NCBI GenBank assembly: GCA_964016885.1
Contig: OZ024740.1
Location: 1,313,095 to 1,377,094, forward strand
Source: Eledone cirrhosa
Taxonomy: Eukaryota; Mollusca; Cephalopoda; Octopoda; Eledonidae
Direction: 5' to 3'
DNA length: 64,000 nucleotides
The position numbers were made by a program, and so were the translations under genes. Every line of letters starts with the position of its first letter. The stretch's first letter is position 1. Under the pieces are notes generated by a model, which had not been told where the DNA came from, did not search any database, and was given only the letters and a program-made list of their open reading frames with translations. Shown piece by piece: positions 27,301-41,859 of the stretch.

Positions 27301-29731
27301 TGGTGGTATGGTTTAACAGTCAGATGTTTGGTGGTATGGTTTAACAGTCAGTTGTTTGGTGGTATGGTTTAACAGTCAGTTGTTTGGTGGTATGGTTTAA
27401 CAGTCAGATGTTTGGTGGTATGGTTTAACAGTCAGTTGTTTGGTGGTATGGTTTAACAGTCAGATGTTTTTGTGGTATGGTTTAGCAGTAAGATGTTTGG
27501 TGGTATGGTTTAACAGTCAGATGTTTGGTGGTATGGTTTAACAGTCAGATGTTTTGTGGTATGTTTTAACAGTCAGTTGTTTGGTGGTATGGTTTAACAG
27601 TCAGATGTTTGGTGGTATGGTTTAACAGTCAGATGTTTGGTGATATGGTTTAACAGTCAGTTGTTTGGTGGTAAGGTTTAACAGTCAGATGTTTGGTGGT
27701 ATGGTTTAACAGTCAGATGTTTGGTGGTATGGTTTAACAGTCAGTTGTTTGGTGGTATGTTTTAACAGTCAGATGTTTGGTGGTATGGTTTAAGAGTCAG
27801 ATGTTTGGTGGTATGGTTTAACAATTAGATCTGATGTTTGGTGGTATGGTTTAAGCATAAGATGTTTGGTGGTATGGTTTAAGAGTCAGATGTTTGGTGG
27901 TATGGTTTAACAGTCAGATGTTTGGTGGTATGGTTTAACAGTCAGTTGTTTGGTGGTATGGTTTAACAATCAGATGTTTGGTGGTATGGTTTAAGAGTCA
28001 GATGTTTGGGTGGTATGGTTTAACAGTCAGTTGTTTGGTGGTATGGTTTAACAGTCAGTTGTTTGGTGGTATGGTTTAACAGTCAGATGTTTGGTGGTAT
28101 GGTTTAACAGTCAGATGTTTAGTGGTATGGTTTAACAGTAAGATGTTTGGTGGTATGGTTTAACAATTAGATCTGATGTTTGGTGGTATGGTTTAAGAGT
28201 CAGATGTTTGGTGGTAAGGTTTAACAGTCAGATGTTTGGTGGTATGGCTTAACAGTCAGATGTTTGGTGATATGGTTTAACACTCAGATGTTTGGTGGTA
28301 TGGTTTAACAGTCAGTTCTATGGTGGTATGGTTTAACAGTCAGATGTTTGGTGGTATAGTTTAACAGTCAGATGTTTGGTGGTATGGTTTAACAATCAGA
28401 TCTGATGTTTGGTGGTATGGATTAAGAGTCAGATGTTTGGTGGTATGGTTTAAGAGTCAGATGTTTGGTGGTATGGTTTAACAGTCAGATGTTTGGTGGT
28501 ATGGTTTAACAGTCAGTTGTTTGGTGGTATGGTTTAGCAGTCAGATGTTTGGTGGTATGGTTTAACAGGCAGATGTTGGTGGTATGGGTTAACAGTCATA
28601 TGTTTGGTGGTATGGTTTAACAGTCAGATGTTTGGTGGTATGGTTTAACAGTCAGTTGTTTGGTGGTATGGTTTAACAGTCAGATGTTTGGTGGTACGGT
28701 TTAACAGTCAGTTGTTTGGTGGTATGGTTTAACAGTCACATGTTTGGTGGTATGGTTTAACAGTCATATGTTTGGTGGTATGGTTTAACAGTCAGATGTT
28801 TGGTGGTATGGTTTAACAGTCAGTTGTTTGGTGGTATGGTTTAACAGTCAGTTGTTTGGTGGTATGGTTTAACAGTCAGATGTTTGGTGGTATGGTTTAA
28901 CAGTCAGTTGTTTGGTGGTATGGTTTAACAGTCAGATGTTTGGTGGTATGGTTTAACAGTAAGATGTTTGGTGGTATGGTTTAACAGTCAGATGTTTGGT
29001 GGTATGGTTTAACAGTCAGATGTTTTGTGGTATGTTTTAACAGTCAGTTGTTTGGTGGTAAGGTTTAACAGTCAGATGTTTGGTGGTATGGTTTAACAGT
29101 CAGATGTTTGGTGGTATGGTTTAACAGTCAGTTGTTTGGTGGTATGTTTTAACAGTCAGATGTTTGGTGGTATGGTTTAAGAGTCAGATGTTTGGTGGTA
29201 TGGTTTAACAATTAGATCTGATGTTTGGTGGTATGGTTTAAGCATAAGATGTTTGGTGGTATGGTTTAAGCATAAGATGTTTGGTGGTATGGTTTAAGAG
29301 TCAGATGTTTGGTGGTATGGTTTAACAGTCAGATGTTTGGTGGTATGGTTTAACAGTCAGTTGTTTGGTGGTATGGTTTAACAATCAGATGTTTGGTGGT
29401 ATGGTTGAAGAGGCAGATGTTTGGGTGGTATGGTTTAACAGTCAGTTGTTTGGTGGTATGGTTTAACAGTCAGTTTTTGGTGGTATGGTTTAACAGTCAG
29501 ATGTTTGGTGGTATGGTTTAACAGTCAGTTGTTTGGTGGTAAGGTTTAACAGTCAGATGTTTGGTGGTATGGTTTAACAGTCAGATGTTTGGTGGTATGG
29601 TTTAACAGTCAGATGTTTGGTGGTATGGTTTAACAGTCAGTTCTTTGGTGGTATGGTTTAACAGTCAGATGTTTGGTGGTATAGTTTAACAGTCAGACGT
29701 TTGGTGGTATGATTTAACAATCAGATCTGAT
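24379..29731 (+). repeat. Satellite A large duplicated segment, copy 2
   Basis: This is the downstream counterpart of 15910-21150. It shares the marker variants but is slightly longer because a few whole units differ. Its right part overlaps the start of a separate 3027-bp duplication. Confidence 0.88.
27855..29731 (+). repeat. Satellite A 3027-bp duplication, copy 1
   Basis: Markers GCATAAG at 27855 and 29242, CAGACGTTTGG at 29694 and the palindromic unit at 29720 all recur 3027 bp downstream, at 30882, 32269, 32721 and 32747. The constant offset over about 1.9 kb implies a recent tandem copy. Confidence 0.88.
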
Positions 29732-30881
29732 GTTTGGTGGTATGGTTTAAGAGTCAGATGTATGGTGGTATGGTTTAAGAGTCAGATGTTTGGTGGTATG
29801 GTTTAACAGTCAGATGTTTGGTGGTATGGTTTAACAGTCAGTCGTTTGGTGGTATGGTTTAGCAGTAAGATGTTTGGTGGTATGGTTTAACAGTCAGATA
29901 TCTGGTGGTATGGTTTAACAGTCAGATGTTTGGTGGTTTGGTTTAACAGTCAGATGTTTGGTGGTATGGTTTAACAGTCAGATGTTTGGTGGTATGGTTT
30001 AACAGTCAGTTGTTTGGTGGTATGGTTTAACCGTCAGATGTTTGGTGGTACGGTTTAACAGTCAGTTATTTGGTGGTATGGGTTAACAGTCACATGTTTG
30101 GTGGTATGGTTTAACAGTCAGATGTTTGGTGGTATGGTTTAACAGTCAGATGTTTGGTGGTATGGTTTAACAGTCAGTTGTTTGGTGGTATGGTTTAACA
30201 GTCAGTTGTTTGGTGGTATGGTTTAACAGTCACATGTTTGGTGGTATGATTTAACAGTCAGATGTTTGGTGGTATGGTTTAACAGTCAAATGTTTGGTGG
30301 TATGGTTTAACAGTCAGATGTTTTGTGGTATGGTTTAAGAGTCAGATGTTTGGTGGTATGGTTTAACAATTAGATCTGATGTTTGGTGGTATGGTTTAAG
30401 CATAAGATGTTTGGTGGTATGGTTTAACAGTCAGATGTTTGGTGGTATGGTTTAACAGTCAGTTGTTTGGTGGTATGGTTTAACAGTCAGATGTTTTTGT
30501 GGTATGGTTTAGCAGTAAGATGTTTGGTGGTATGGTTTAACAGTCAGATGTTTGGTGGTATGGTTTAACAGTCAGATGTTTTGTGGTATGTTTTAACAGT
30601 CAGTTGTTTGGTGGTATGGTTTAACAGTCAGATGTTTGGTGGTATGGTTTAACAGTCAGATGTTTGGTGATATGGTTTAACAGTCAGTTGTTTGGTGGTA
30701 AGGTTTAACAGTCAGATGTTTGGTGGTATGGTTTAACAGTCAGATGTTTGGTGGTATGGTTTAACAGTCAGTTGTTTGGTGGTATGTTTTAACAGTCAGA
30801 TGTTTGGTGGTATGGTTTAAGAGTCAGATGTTTGGTGGTATGGTTTAACAATTAGATCTGATGTTTGGTGGTATGGTTTAA

Positions 30882-32758
30882 GCATAAGATGTTTGGTGGT
30901 ATGGTTTAAGAGTCAGATGTTTGGTGGTATGGTTTAACAGTCAGATGTTTGGTGGTATGGTTTAACAGTCAGTTGTTTGGTGGTATGGTTTAACAATCAG
31001 ATGTTTGGTGGTATGGTTTAAGAGTCAGATGTTTGGGTGGTATGGTTTAACAGTCAGTTGTTTGGTGGTATGGTTTAACAGTCAGTTGTTTGGTGGTATG
31101 GTTTAACAGTCAGATGTTTGGTGGTATGGTTTAACAGTCAGATGTTTAGTGGTATGGTTTAACAGTAAGATGTTTGGTGGTATGGTTTAACAATTAGATC
31201 TGATGTTTGGTGGTATGGTTTAAGAGTCAGATGTTTGGTGGTAAGGTTTAACAGTCAGATGTTTGGTGGTATGGCTTAACAGTCAGATGTTTGGTGGTAT
31301 GGTTTAACAATCAGATCTGATGTTTGGTGGTATGGATTAAGAGTCAGATGTTTGGTGGTATGGTTTAAGAGTCAGATGTTTGGTGGTATGGTTTAACAGT
31401 CAGATGTTTGGTGGTATGGTTTAACAGTCAGTTGTTTGGTGGTATGGTTTAGCAGTCAGATGTTTGGTGGTATGGTTTAACAGGCAGATGTTGGTGGTAT
31501 GGGTTAACAGTCAAATGTTTGGTGGTATGGTTTAACAGTCAGATGTTTGGTGGTATGGTTTAACAGTCAGTTGTTTGGTGGTATGGTTTAACAGTCAGAT
31601 GTTTGGTGGTACGGTTTAACAGTCAGTTGTTTGGTGGTATGGTTTAACAGTCACATGTTTGGTGGTATGGTTTAACAGTCATATGTTTGGTGGTATGGTT
31701 TAACAGTCAGATGTTTGGTGGTACGGTTTAACAGTCAGTTGTTTGGTGGTATGGTTTAACAGTCACATGTTTGGTGGTATGGTTTAACAGTCATATGTTT
31801 GGTGGTATGGTTTAACAGTCAGATGTTTGGTGGTATGGTTTAACAGTCAGTTGTTTGGTGGTATGGTTTAACAGTCAGTTGTTTGGTGGTATGGTTTAAC
31901 AGTCAGATGTTTGGTGGTATGGTTTAACAGTCAGTTGTTTGGTGGTATGGTTTAACAGTCAGATGTTTGGTGGTATGGTTTAACAGTAAGATGTTTGGTG
32001 GTATGGTTTAACAGTCAGATGTTTGGTGGTATGGTTTAACAGTCAGATGTTTTGTGGTATGTTTTAACAGTCAGTTGTTTGGTGGTAAGGTTTAACAGTC
32101 AGATGTTTGGTGGTATGGTTTAACAGTCAGATGTTTGGTGGTATGGTTTAACAGTCAGTTGTTTGGTGGTATGTTTTAACAGTCAGATGTTTGGTGGTAT
32201 GGTTTAAGAGTCAGATGTTTGGTGGTATGGTTTAACAATTAGATCTGATGTTTGGTGGTATGGTTTAAGCATAAGATGTTTGGTGGTATGGTTTAAGCAT
32301 AAGATGTTTGGTGGTATGGTTTAAGAGTCAGATGTTTGGTGGTATGGTTTAACAGTCAGATGTTTGGTGGTATGGTTTAACAGTCAGTTGTTTGGTGGTA
32401 TGGTTTAACAATCAGATGTTTGGTGGTATGGTTGAAGAGGCAGATGTTTGGGTGGTATGGTTTAACAGTCAGTTGTTTGGTGGTATGGTTTAACAGTCAG
32501 TTTTTGGTGGTATGGTTTAACAGTCAGATGTTTGGTGGTATGGTTTAACAGTCAGTTGTTTGGTGGTAAGGTTTAACAGTCAGATGTTTGGTGGTATGGT
32601 TTAACAGTCAGATGTTTGGTGGTATGGTTTAACAGTCAGATGTTTGGTGGTATGGTTTAACAGTCAGTTCTTTGGTGGTATGGTTTAACAGTCAGATGTT
32701 TGGTGGTATAGTTTAACAGTCAGACGTTTGGTGGTATGATTTAACAATCAGATCTGAT
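30882..32758 (+). repeat. Satellite A 3027-bp duplication, copy 2
   Basis: This is the counterpart of 27855-29731. It includes the unusual GGTTGAAGAGGCAG unit, at 32428 here and at 29401 in the first copy, again 3027 bp apart. Confidence 0.88.
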
Positions 32759-33057
32759 GTTTGGTGGTATGGTTTAAGAGTCAGATGTTTGGTGGTATGG
32801 TTTAAGAGTCAGATGTTTGGTGGTATGGTTTAACAGTCAGATGTTTGGTGGTATGGTTTAACAGTCAGTCGTTTGGTGGTATGGTTTAGCAGTAAGATGT
32901 TTGGTGGTATGGTTTAACAGTCAGATATTTGGTGGTATGGTTTAACAGTCAGATGTTTGGTGGTTTGGTTTAACAGTCAGATGTTTGGTGGTATGGTTTA
33001 ACAGTCAGATGTTTGGTGGTATGGTTTAACAGTCAGTTGTTTGGTGGTATGGTTTAA

Positions 33058-34133
33058 CCGTCAGATGTTTGGTGGTACGGTTTAACAGTCAGTTATTTGG
33101 TGGTATGGGTTAACAGTCACATGTTTGGTGGTATGGTTTAACAGTCAGATGTTTGGTGGTATGGTTTAACAGTCAGATGTTTGGTGGTATGGTTTAACAG
33201 TCAGTTGTTTGGTGGTATGGTTTAACAGTCAGTTGTTTGGTGGTATGGTTTAACAGTCACATGTTTGGTGGTATGATTTAACAGTCAGATGTTTGGTGGT
33301 ATGGTTTAACAGTCAAATGTTTGGTGGTATGGTTTAACAGTCAGATGTTTTGTGGTATGTTTTAACAGTCAGTTGTTTGGTGGTATGGTTTAACAGTCAG
33401 TCGTTTGGTGGTATGGTTTAGCAGTAAGATGTTTGGTGGTATGGTTTAACAGTCAGATATTTGGTGGTATGGTTTAACAGTCAGATGTTTGGTGGTTTGG
33501 TTTAACAGTCAGATGTTTGGTGGTATGGTTTAACAGTCAGATGTTTGGTGGTATGGTTTAACAGTCAGTTGTTTGGTGGTATGGTTTAACCGTCAGATGT
33601 TTGGTGGTACGGTTTAACAGTCAGTTATTTGGTGGTATGGGTTAACAGTCAGTTGTTTGGTGGTATGGTTTAACAGTCAGTTGTTTGGTGGTATGGTTTA
33701 ACAGTCACATGTTTGGTGGTATGATTTAACAGTCAGATGTTTGGTGGTATGGTTTAACAGTCAAATGTTTGGTGGTATGGTTTAACAGTCACATGTTTGG
33801 TGGTATGATTTAACAGTCAGATGTTTGGTGGTATGGTTTAACAGTCAAATGTTTGGTGGTATGGTTTAACAGTCAGATGTTTTGTGGTATGTTTTAACAG
33901 TCAGTTGTTTGGTGGTATGGTTTAACAGTCAGTCGTTTGGTGGTATGGTTTAGCAGTAAGATGTTTGGTGGTATGGTTTAACAGTCAGATATTTGGTGGT
34001 ATGGTTTAACAGTCAGATGTTTGGTGGTTTGGTTTAACAGTCAGATGTTTGGTGGTATGGTTTAACAGTCAGATGTTTGGTGGTATGGTTTAACAGTCAG
34101 TTGTTTGGTGGTATGGTTTAACCGTCAGATGTT
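33058..34133 (+). repeat. Satellite A 19-mer higher-order repeats, second cluster
   Basis: The CCGTCAG marker occurs at 33058, 33590 and 34122, each interval 532 bp or nineteen 28-bp units. The block content matches the cluster at 21.4-22.6 kb. Single copies of the marker also occur at 30028-30030, 38637 and 41177. Confidence 0.88.
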
Positions 34134-37100
34134 TGGTGGTACGGTTTAACAGTCAGTTATTTGGTGGTATGGGTTAACAGTCACATGTTTGGTGGTATGG
34201 TTTAACAGTCAGATGTTTGGTGGTATGGTTTAACAGTCAGATGTTTGGTGGTATGGTTTAACAGTCAGTTGTTTGGTGGTATGGTTTAACAGTCAGTTGT
34301 TTGGTGGTATGGTTTAACAGTCACATGTTTGGTGGTATGATTTAACAGTCAGATGTTTGGTGGTATGGTTTAACAGTCAAATGTTTGGTGGTATGGTTTA
34401 ACAGTCAAATGTTTGGTGGTATGATTTAACAATCAGATGTTTGGTGGTATGGTTTAACAGTCAGATGTTTGGTGGTATGGTTTAACAGTCAGATGTTTGG
34501 TGGTATGGTTTATCAGTCAGTTGTTTGGTGGTAATGTTTAACAGTCAGATGTTTGGTGGTATGGTTTAACAGTCAGATGTTTGGTGCTCTGGTTTAAGAG
34601 TCACATGTTTGGTGGTATGATTTAACAGTCAGATGTTTGGTGGTATGGTTTAACAGTCAGTTGTTTGGTGGTATGGTTTAACAGTCAGATGTTTGGTGGT
34701 ATGGTTTAACAGTCAGATGTTTGGTGGTATGGTTTAACAGTCAGATGTTTGGTGGTATGGTTTAACACTCAGATGTTTGGTGGTATGGTTTAACAGTCAG
34801 TTCTATGGTGGTATGGTTTAACAGTCAGATGTTTGGTGGTATAGTTTAACAGTCAGATGTTTGGTGGTATGGTTTAACAATCAGATCTGATGTTTGGTGG
34901 TATGGATTAAGAGTCAGATGTTTGGTGGTATGGTTTAAGAGTCAGATGTTTGGTGGTATGGTTTAACAGTCAGATGTTTGGTGGTATGGTTTAGCAGTCA
35001 GATGTTTGGTGGTATGGTTTAACAGTCAGATATTTGGTGGTATGGTTTAACAGGCAGATGTTGGTGGTATGGGTTAACAGTCATATGTTTGGTGGTATGG
35101 TTTAACAGTCAGATGTTTGGTGGTATGGTTTAACAGTCAGTTGTTTGGTGGTATGGTTTAACAGTCAGATGTTTGGTGGTACGGTTTAACAGTCAGTTGT
35201 TTGGTGGTATGGTTTAACAGTCACATGTTTGGTGGTATGGTTTAACAGTCATATGTTTGGTGGTATGGTTTAACAGTCAGATGTTTGGTGGTATGGTTTA
35301 ACAGTCAGTTGTTTGGTGGTATGGTTTAACAGTCAGTTCTATGGTGGTATGGTTTAACAGTCAGATGTTTGGTGGTATAGTTTAACAGTCAGATGTTTGG
35401 TGGTATGGTTTAACAATCAGATCTGATGTTTGGTGGTATGGATTAAGAGTCAGATGTTTGGTGGTATGGTTTAAGAGTCAGATGTTTGGTGGTATGTTTT
35501 AACAGTCAGATGTTTGGTGGTATGGTTTAACAGTCAGTTGTTTGGTGGTATGGTTTAGCAGTCAGATGTTTGGTGGTATGGTTTAACAGTCAGATATTTG
35601 GTGGTATGGTTTAACAGGCAGATGTTGGTGGTATGGGTTAACAGTCATATGTTTGGTGGTATGGTTTAACAGTCAGATGTTTGGTGGTATGGTTTAACAG
35701 TCAGTTGTTTGGTGGTATGGTTTAACAGTCAGATGTTTGGTGGTAAGGTTTAACACTCAGATGTTTGGTGGTATGGTTTAACAGTCACATGTTTGGTGGT
35801 ATGGTTTAACAGTCATATGTTTGGTGGTATGGTTTAACAGTCAGTTGTTTGGTGGTATGGTTTAACAGTCAGTTGTTTGGTGGTATGGTTTAACAGTCAG
35901 ATGTTTGGTGGTATGGTTTAACAGTCAGTTGTTTGGTGGTATGGTTTAACAGTCAGATGTTTTTGTGGTATGGTTTAACAGTAAGATGTTTGGTAGTATG
36001 GTTTAACAGTCAGATGTTTGGTGGTATGGTTTAACAGTCAGATGTTTTGTGGTATGTTTTAACAGTCAGTTGTTTGGTGGTATGGTTTAACAGTCAGATG
36101 TTTGGTGGTATGGTTTAACAGTCAGATGTTTGGTGATATGGTTTAACAGTCAGTTGTTTGGTGGTAAGGTTTAACAGTCAGATGTTTGGTGGTATGGTTT
36201 AACAGTCAGATGTTTGGTGGTATGGTTTAACAGTCAGTTGTTTGGTGGTATGTTTTAACAGTCAGATGTTTGGTGGTATGGTTTAAGAGTCAGATGTTTG
36301 GTGGTATGGTTTAACAATTAGATCTGATGTTTGGTGGTATGGTTTAAGCATAAGATGTTTGGTGGTATGGTTTAAGAGTCAGATGTTTGGTGGTATGCTT
36401 TAACAGTCAGATGTTTGGTGGTATGGTTTAACAGTCAGTTGTTTGGTGGTATGGTTTAACAATCAGATGTTTGGTGGTATGGTTTAAGAGTCAGATGTTT
36501 AGGTGGTATGGTTTAACAGTCAGTTGTTTGGTGGTATGGTTTAACAGTCAGTTGTTTGGTGGTATGGTTTAACAGTCAGATGTTTGGTGGTATGGTTTAA
36601 CAGTCAGATGTTTTGTGGTATGTTTTAACAGTCAGTTGTTTGGTGGTATGGTTTAACAGTCAGATGTTTAGTGGTATGGTTTAACAGTCAGATGTTTGGT
36701 GGTATGGTTTAACAGTCAGTTGTTTGGTGGTATGGTTTAACAATCAGATGTTTGGTGGTATGGTTTAACAGTCAGATGTTTGGTGGTATGGTTTAACAAT
36801 TAGATCTGATGTTTGGTGGTATGGTTTAAGAGACAGATGTTTGGTGGTAAGGTTTAACAGTCAGATGTTTGGTGGTATGGCTTAACAGTCAGATGTTTGG
36901 TGATATGGTTTAACACTCCGATGTTTGGTGGTATGGTTTAACAGTCAGTTCTATGGTGGTATGGTTTAACAGTCAGATGTTTGGTGGTATAGTTTAACAG
37001 TCAGATGTTTGGTGGTATGGTTTAACAATCAGATCTGATGTTTGGTGGTATGGATTAAGAGTCAGATGTTTGGTGGTATGGTTTAAGAGTCAGATGTTTG

Positions 37101-40100
37101 GTGGTATGGTTTAACAGTCAGATGTTTGGTGGTATGGTTTAACAGTCAGTTGTTTGGTGGTATGGTTTAGCAGTCAGATGTTTGCTGGTATGGTTTAACA
37201 GGCAGATGTTGGTGGTATGGGTTAACAGTCATATGTTTGGTGGTATGGTTTAACAGTCAGATGTTTGGTGGTATGGTTTAACAGTCAGTTGTTTGGTGGT
37301 ATGGTTTAACAGTCAGATGTTTGGTGGTACGGTTTAACAGTCAGTTGTTTGGTGGTATGGTTTAACAGTCACATGTTTGGTGGTATGGTTTAACAGTCAT
37401 ATGTTTGGTGGTATGGTTTAACAGTCAGATGTTTGGTGGTATGGTTTAACAGTCAGTTGTTTGGTGGTATGGTTTAACAGTCAGTTGTTTGGTGGTATGG
37501 TTTAACAGTCAGATGTTTGGTGGTATGGTTTAACAGTAAGTTGTTTGGTGGTATGGTTTAACAGTCAGATGTTTGGTGGTATGGTTTAACAGTAAGATGT
37601 TTGGTGGTATGGTTTAACAGTCAGATGTTTGGTGGTATGGTTTAACAGTCAGATGTTTTGTGGTATGTTTTAATAGTCAGTTGTTTGGTGGTATGGTTTA
37701 ACAGTCAGATGTTTGGTGGTATGGTTTAACAGTCAGATGTTTGGTGGTATGGTTTAACAGTCAGTTGTTTGGTGGTATGTTTTAACAGTCAGATGTTTGG
37801 TGGTATGGTTTAAGAGTCAGATGTTTGGTGGTATGGTTTAACAATTAGATCTGATGTTTGGTGGTATGGTTTAAGCATAAGATGTTTGGTGGTATGGTTT
37901 AAGAGTCAGATGTTTGGTGGTATGGTTTAACAGTCAGATGTTTGGTGGTATGGTTTAACAGTCAGTTGTTTGGTGGTATGGTTTAACAATCAGATGTTTG
38001 GTGGTATGGTTTAAGAGGCAGATGTTTGGGTGGTATGGTTTAACAGTCAGTTGTTTGGTGGTATGGTTTAACAGTCAGTTGTTTGGTGGTATGGTTTAAC
38101 AGTCAGATGTTTGGTGGTATGGTTTAACAGTCAGTTGTTTGGTGGTAAGGTTTAACAGTCAGATGTTTGGTGGTATGGTTTAACAGTCAGATGTTTGGTG
38201 GTATGGTTTAACAGTCAGATGTTTGGTGGTATGGTTTAACAGTCAGTTCTTTGGTGGTATGGTTTAACAGTCAGATCTTTGGTGGTATAGTTTAACAGTC
38301 AGATGTTTGGTGGTATGATTTAACAATCAGATCTGATGTTTGGTGGTATGGTTTAAGAGTCAGATGTTTGGTGGTATGGTTTAAGAGTCAGATGTTTGGT
38401 GGTATGGTTTAACAGTCAGATGTTTGGTGGTATGGTTTAACAGTCAGTCGTTTGGTGGTATGGTTTAGCAGTAAGATGTTTGGTGGTATGGTTTAACAGT
38501 CAGATATTTGGTGGTATGGTTTAACAGTCAGATGTTTGGTGGTTTGGTTTAACAGTCAGATGTTTGGTGGTATGGTTTAACAGTCAGATGTTTGGTGGTA
38601 TGGTTTAACAGTCAGTTGTTTGGTGGTATGGTTTAACCGTCAGATGTTTGGTGGTACGGTTTAACAGTCAGTTATTTGGTGGTATGGGTTAACAGTCACA
38701 TGTTTGGTGGTATGGTTTAACAGTCAGATGTTTGGTGGTATGGTTTAACAGTCAGATGTTTAGTGGTATGGTTTAACAGTCAGTTGTTTGGTGGTATGGT
38801 TTAACAGTCAGTTGTTTGGTGGTATGGTTTAACAGTCAGATGTTTGGTGGTATGGTTTAACAGTCAGTTGTTTGGTGGTATGACTTACCAATCAGATGTT
38901 TGGTGGTATGGTTTAACAGTCAGATGTTTGGTGGTATGGTTTAACAGTCAGATGTTTGGTGGTATGGTTTAACAGTCAGTTGTTTGGTGGTAAGGTTTAA
39001 CAGTCAGATGTTTGGTGGTATGGTTTAACAGTCAGATGTTTGGTGGCATGGTTTAAGAGTCACATGTTTGGTGGTATGATTTAACAGTCAGATGTTTGGT
39101 GGTATGGTTTAACAGTCAGTTGTTTGGTGGTATGGTTTAACAGTCAGATGTTTGGTGGTATGGTTTAACAGTCAGATGTTTGGTGGTATGGTTTAACAGT
39201 CAGATGTTTGGTGGTATGGTTTAACACTCAGATGTTTGGTGGTATGGTTTAACAGTCAGTTCTATGGTGGTATGGTTTAACAGTCAGATGTTTGGTGGTA
39301 TAGTTTAACAGTCAGATGTTTGGTGGTATGGTTTAACAATCAGATCTGATGTTTGGTGGTATGGATTAAGAGTCAGATGTTTGGTGGTATGGTTTAAGAG
39401 TTAGATGTTTGGTGGTATGGTTTAACAGTCAGATGTTTGGTGGTATGGTTTAGCAGTCAGATGTTTGGTGGTATGGTTTAACAGTCAGATATTTGGTGGT
39501 ATGGTTTAACAGGCAGATGTTGGTGGTATGGGTTAACAGTCATATGTTTGGTGTTATGGTTTAATAGTCAGATGTTTGGTGGTATGGTTTAACAGTCAGT
39601 TGTTTGGTGGTATGGTTTAACAGTCAGATGTTTGGTGGTACGGTTTAACAGTCAGTTGTTTGGTGGTATGGTTTAACAGTCACATGTTTGGTGGTATGGT
39701 TTAACAGTCATATGTTTGGTGGTATGGTTTAACAGTCAGATGTTTGGTGGTATGGTTTAACAGTCAGTTGTTTGGTGGTATGGTTTAACAGTCAGTTGTT
39801 TGGTGGTATGGTTTAACAGTCAGATGTTTGGTGGTATGGTTTAACAGTCAGTTGTTTGGTGGTATGTTTTAACAGTCAGATGTTTGGTGGTATGGTTTAA
39901 CAGTAAGATGTTTGGTGGTATGGTTTAACAGTCAGATGTTTGGTGGTATGGTTTAACAATTAGATCTGATGTTTGGTGGTATGGTTTAACAGTCAGATGT
40001 TTGGTGGTATGGTTTAACAGTCAGATGTTTGGTGATATGGTTTAACAGTCAGTTGTTTGGTGGTAAGGTTTAACAGTCAGATGTTTGGTGGTATGGTTTA

Positions 40101-41859
40101 ACAGTCAGTTGTTTGGTGGTATGTTTTAACAGTCAGATGTTTGGTGGTATGGTTTAAGAGTCAGATGTTTGGTGGTATGGTTTAACAATTAGATCTGATG
40201 TTCGGTGGTATGGTTTAAGCATAAGATGTTTGGTGGTATGGTTTAAGAGTCAGATGTTTGGTGGTATGGTTTAACAGTCAGATGTTTGGTGGTATGGTTT
40301 AACAATCAGATGTTTGGTGGTATGGTTTAAGAGGCAGATGTTTGGGTGGTATGGTTTAACAGTCAGTTGTTTGGTGGTATGGTTTAACAGTCAGTTGTTT
40401 GGTGGTATGGTTTAACAGTCAGATGTTTGGTGGTATGGTTTAACAGTCAGATGTTTTGTGGTATGTTTTAACAGTCAGTTGTTTGGTGGTATGGTTTAAC
40501 AGTCAGATGTTTGGTGGTATGGTTTAACAGTCAGATGTTTGGTGGTATGGTTTAACAGTCAGATGTTTGGTGGTATGGTTTAACAGTCAGTTGTTTGGTG
40601 GTATTGTTTAACAATCAGATGTTTGGTGGTATGGTTTAACAGTCAGATGTTTGGTGGTATGGTTTAACAGTCAGTTGTTTGGTGGTAAGGTTTAACACTC
40701 AGATGTTTGGTGGTATGGTTTAACAGTCAGATGTTTGGTGGTATGGTTTAACAGTCAGATGTTTGGTGGTATGGTTTAACAGTCAGTTCTTTGGTGGTAT
40801 GGTTTAACAGTCAGATCTTTGGTGGTATAGTTTAACAGTCAGATGTTTGGTGGTATGATTTAACAATCAGATCTGATGTATGGTGGTATGGTTTAAGAGT
40901 CAGATGTTTGGTGGTATGGTTTAAGAGTCAGATGTTTGGTGGTATGGTTTAACAGTCAGATGTTTGGTGGTATGGTTTAACAGTCAGTCGTTTGGTGGTA
41001 TGGTTTAGCAGTAAGATGTTTGGTGGTATGGTTTAACAGTCAGATATTTGGTGGTATGGTTTAACAGTCAGATGTTTGGTGGTTTGGTTTAACAGTCAGA
41101 TGTTTGGTGGTATGGTTTAACAGTCAGATGTTTGGTGGTATGGTTTAACAGTAAGTTGTTTGGTGGTATGGTTTAACCGTCAGATGTTTGGTGGTACGGT
41201 TTAACAGTCAGTTATTTGGTGGTATGGTTTAACAGTCACATGTTTGGTGGTATGGTTTAACAGTCAGATGTTTGGTGGTATGGTTTAACAGTCAGATGTT
41301 TGGTGGTATGGTTTGACAGTCAGTTGTTTGGTGGTATGGTTTAACAGTCAGTTGTTTGGTGGTATGTTTTAACAGTCACATGTTTGGTGGTATGATTTAA
41401 CAGTCAGATGTTTGGTGGTATGGTTTAACAGTCAAATGTTTGGTGGTATGGTTTAACAGTCAGATGTTTTGTGGTATGTTTTAACAGTCAGTTGTTTGGT
41501 GGTATGGTTTAACAGTCAGATGTTTGGTGGTATGGTTTAACAGTCAAATGTTTGGTGGTATGGTTTAACAGTCAGATGTTTTGTGGTATGTTTTAACAGT
41601 CAGTTGTTTGGTGGTATGGTTTAACAGTCAGATGTTTGGTGGTATGGTTTAACAGTCAGTTGTTTGGTGGTAAGGTTTAACAGTCAGATGTTTGGTGGTA
41701 TGGTTTAACAGTCAGATGTTTGGTGGTATGGTTTAAGAGTCACATGTTTGGTGGTATGATTTAACAGTCAGATGTTTGGTGGTATGGTTTAACAGTCAGT
41801 TGTTTGGTGGTATGGTTTAACAGTCAGATGTTTGGTGGTATGGTTTAACAGTCAGATGT

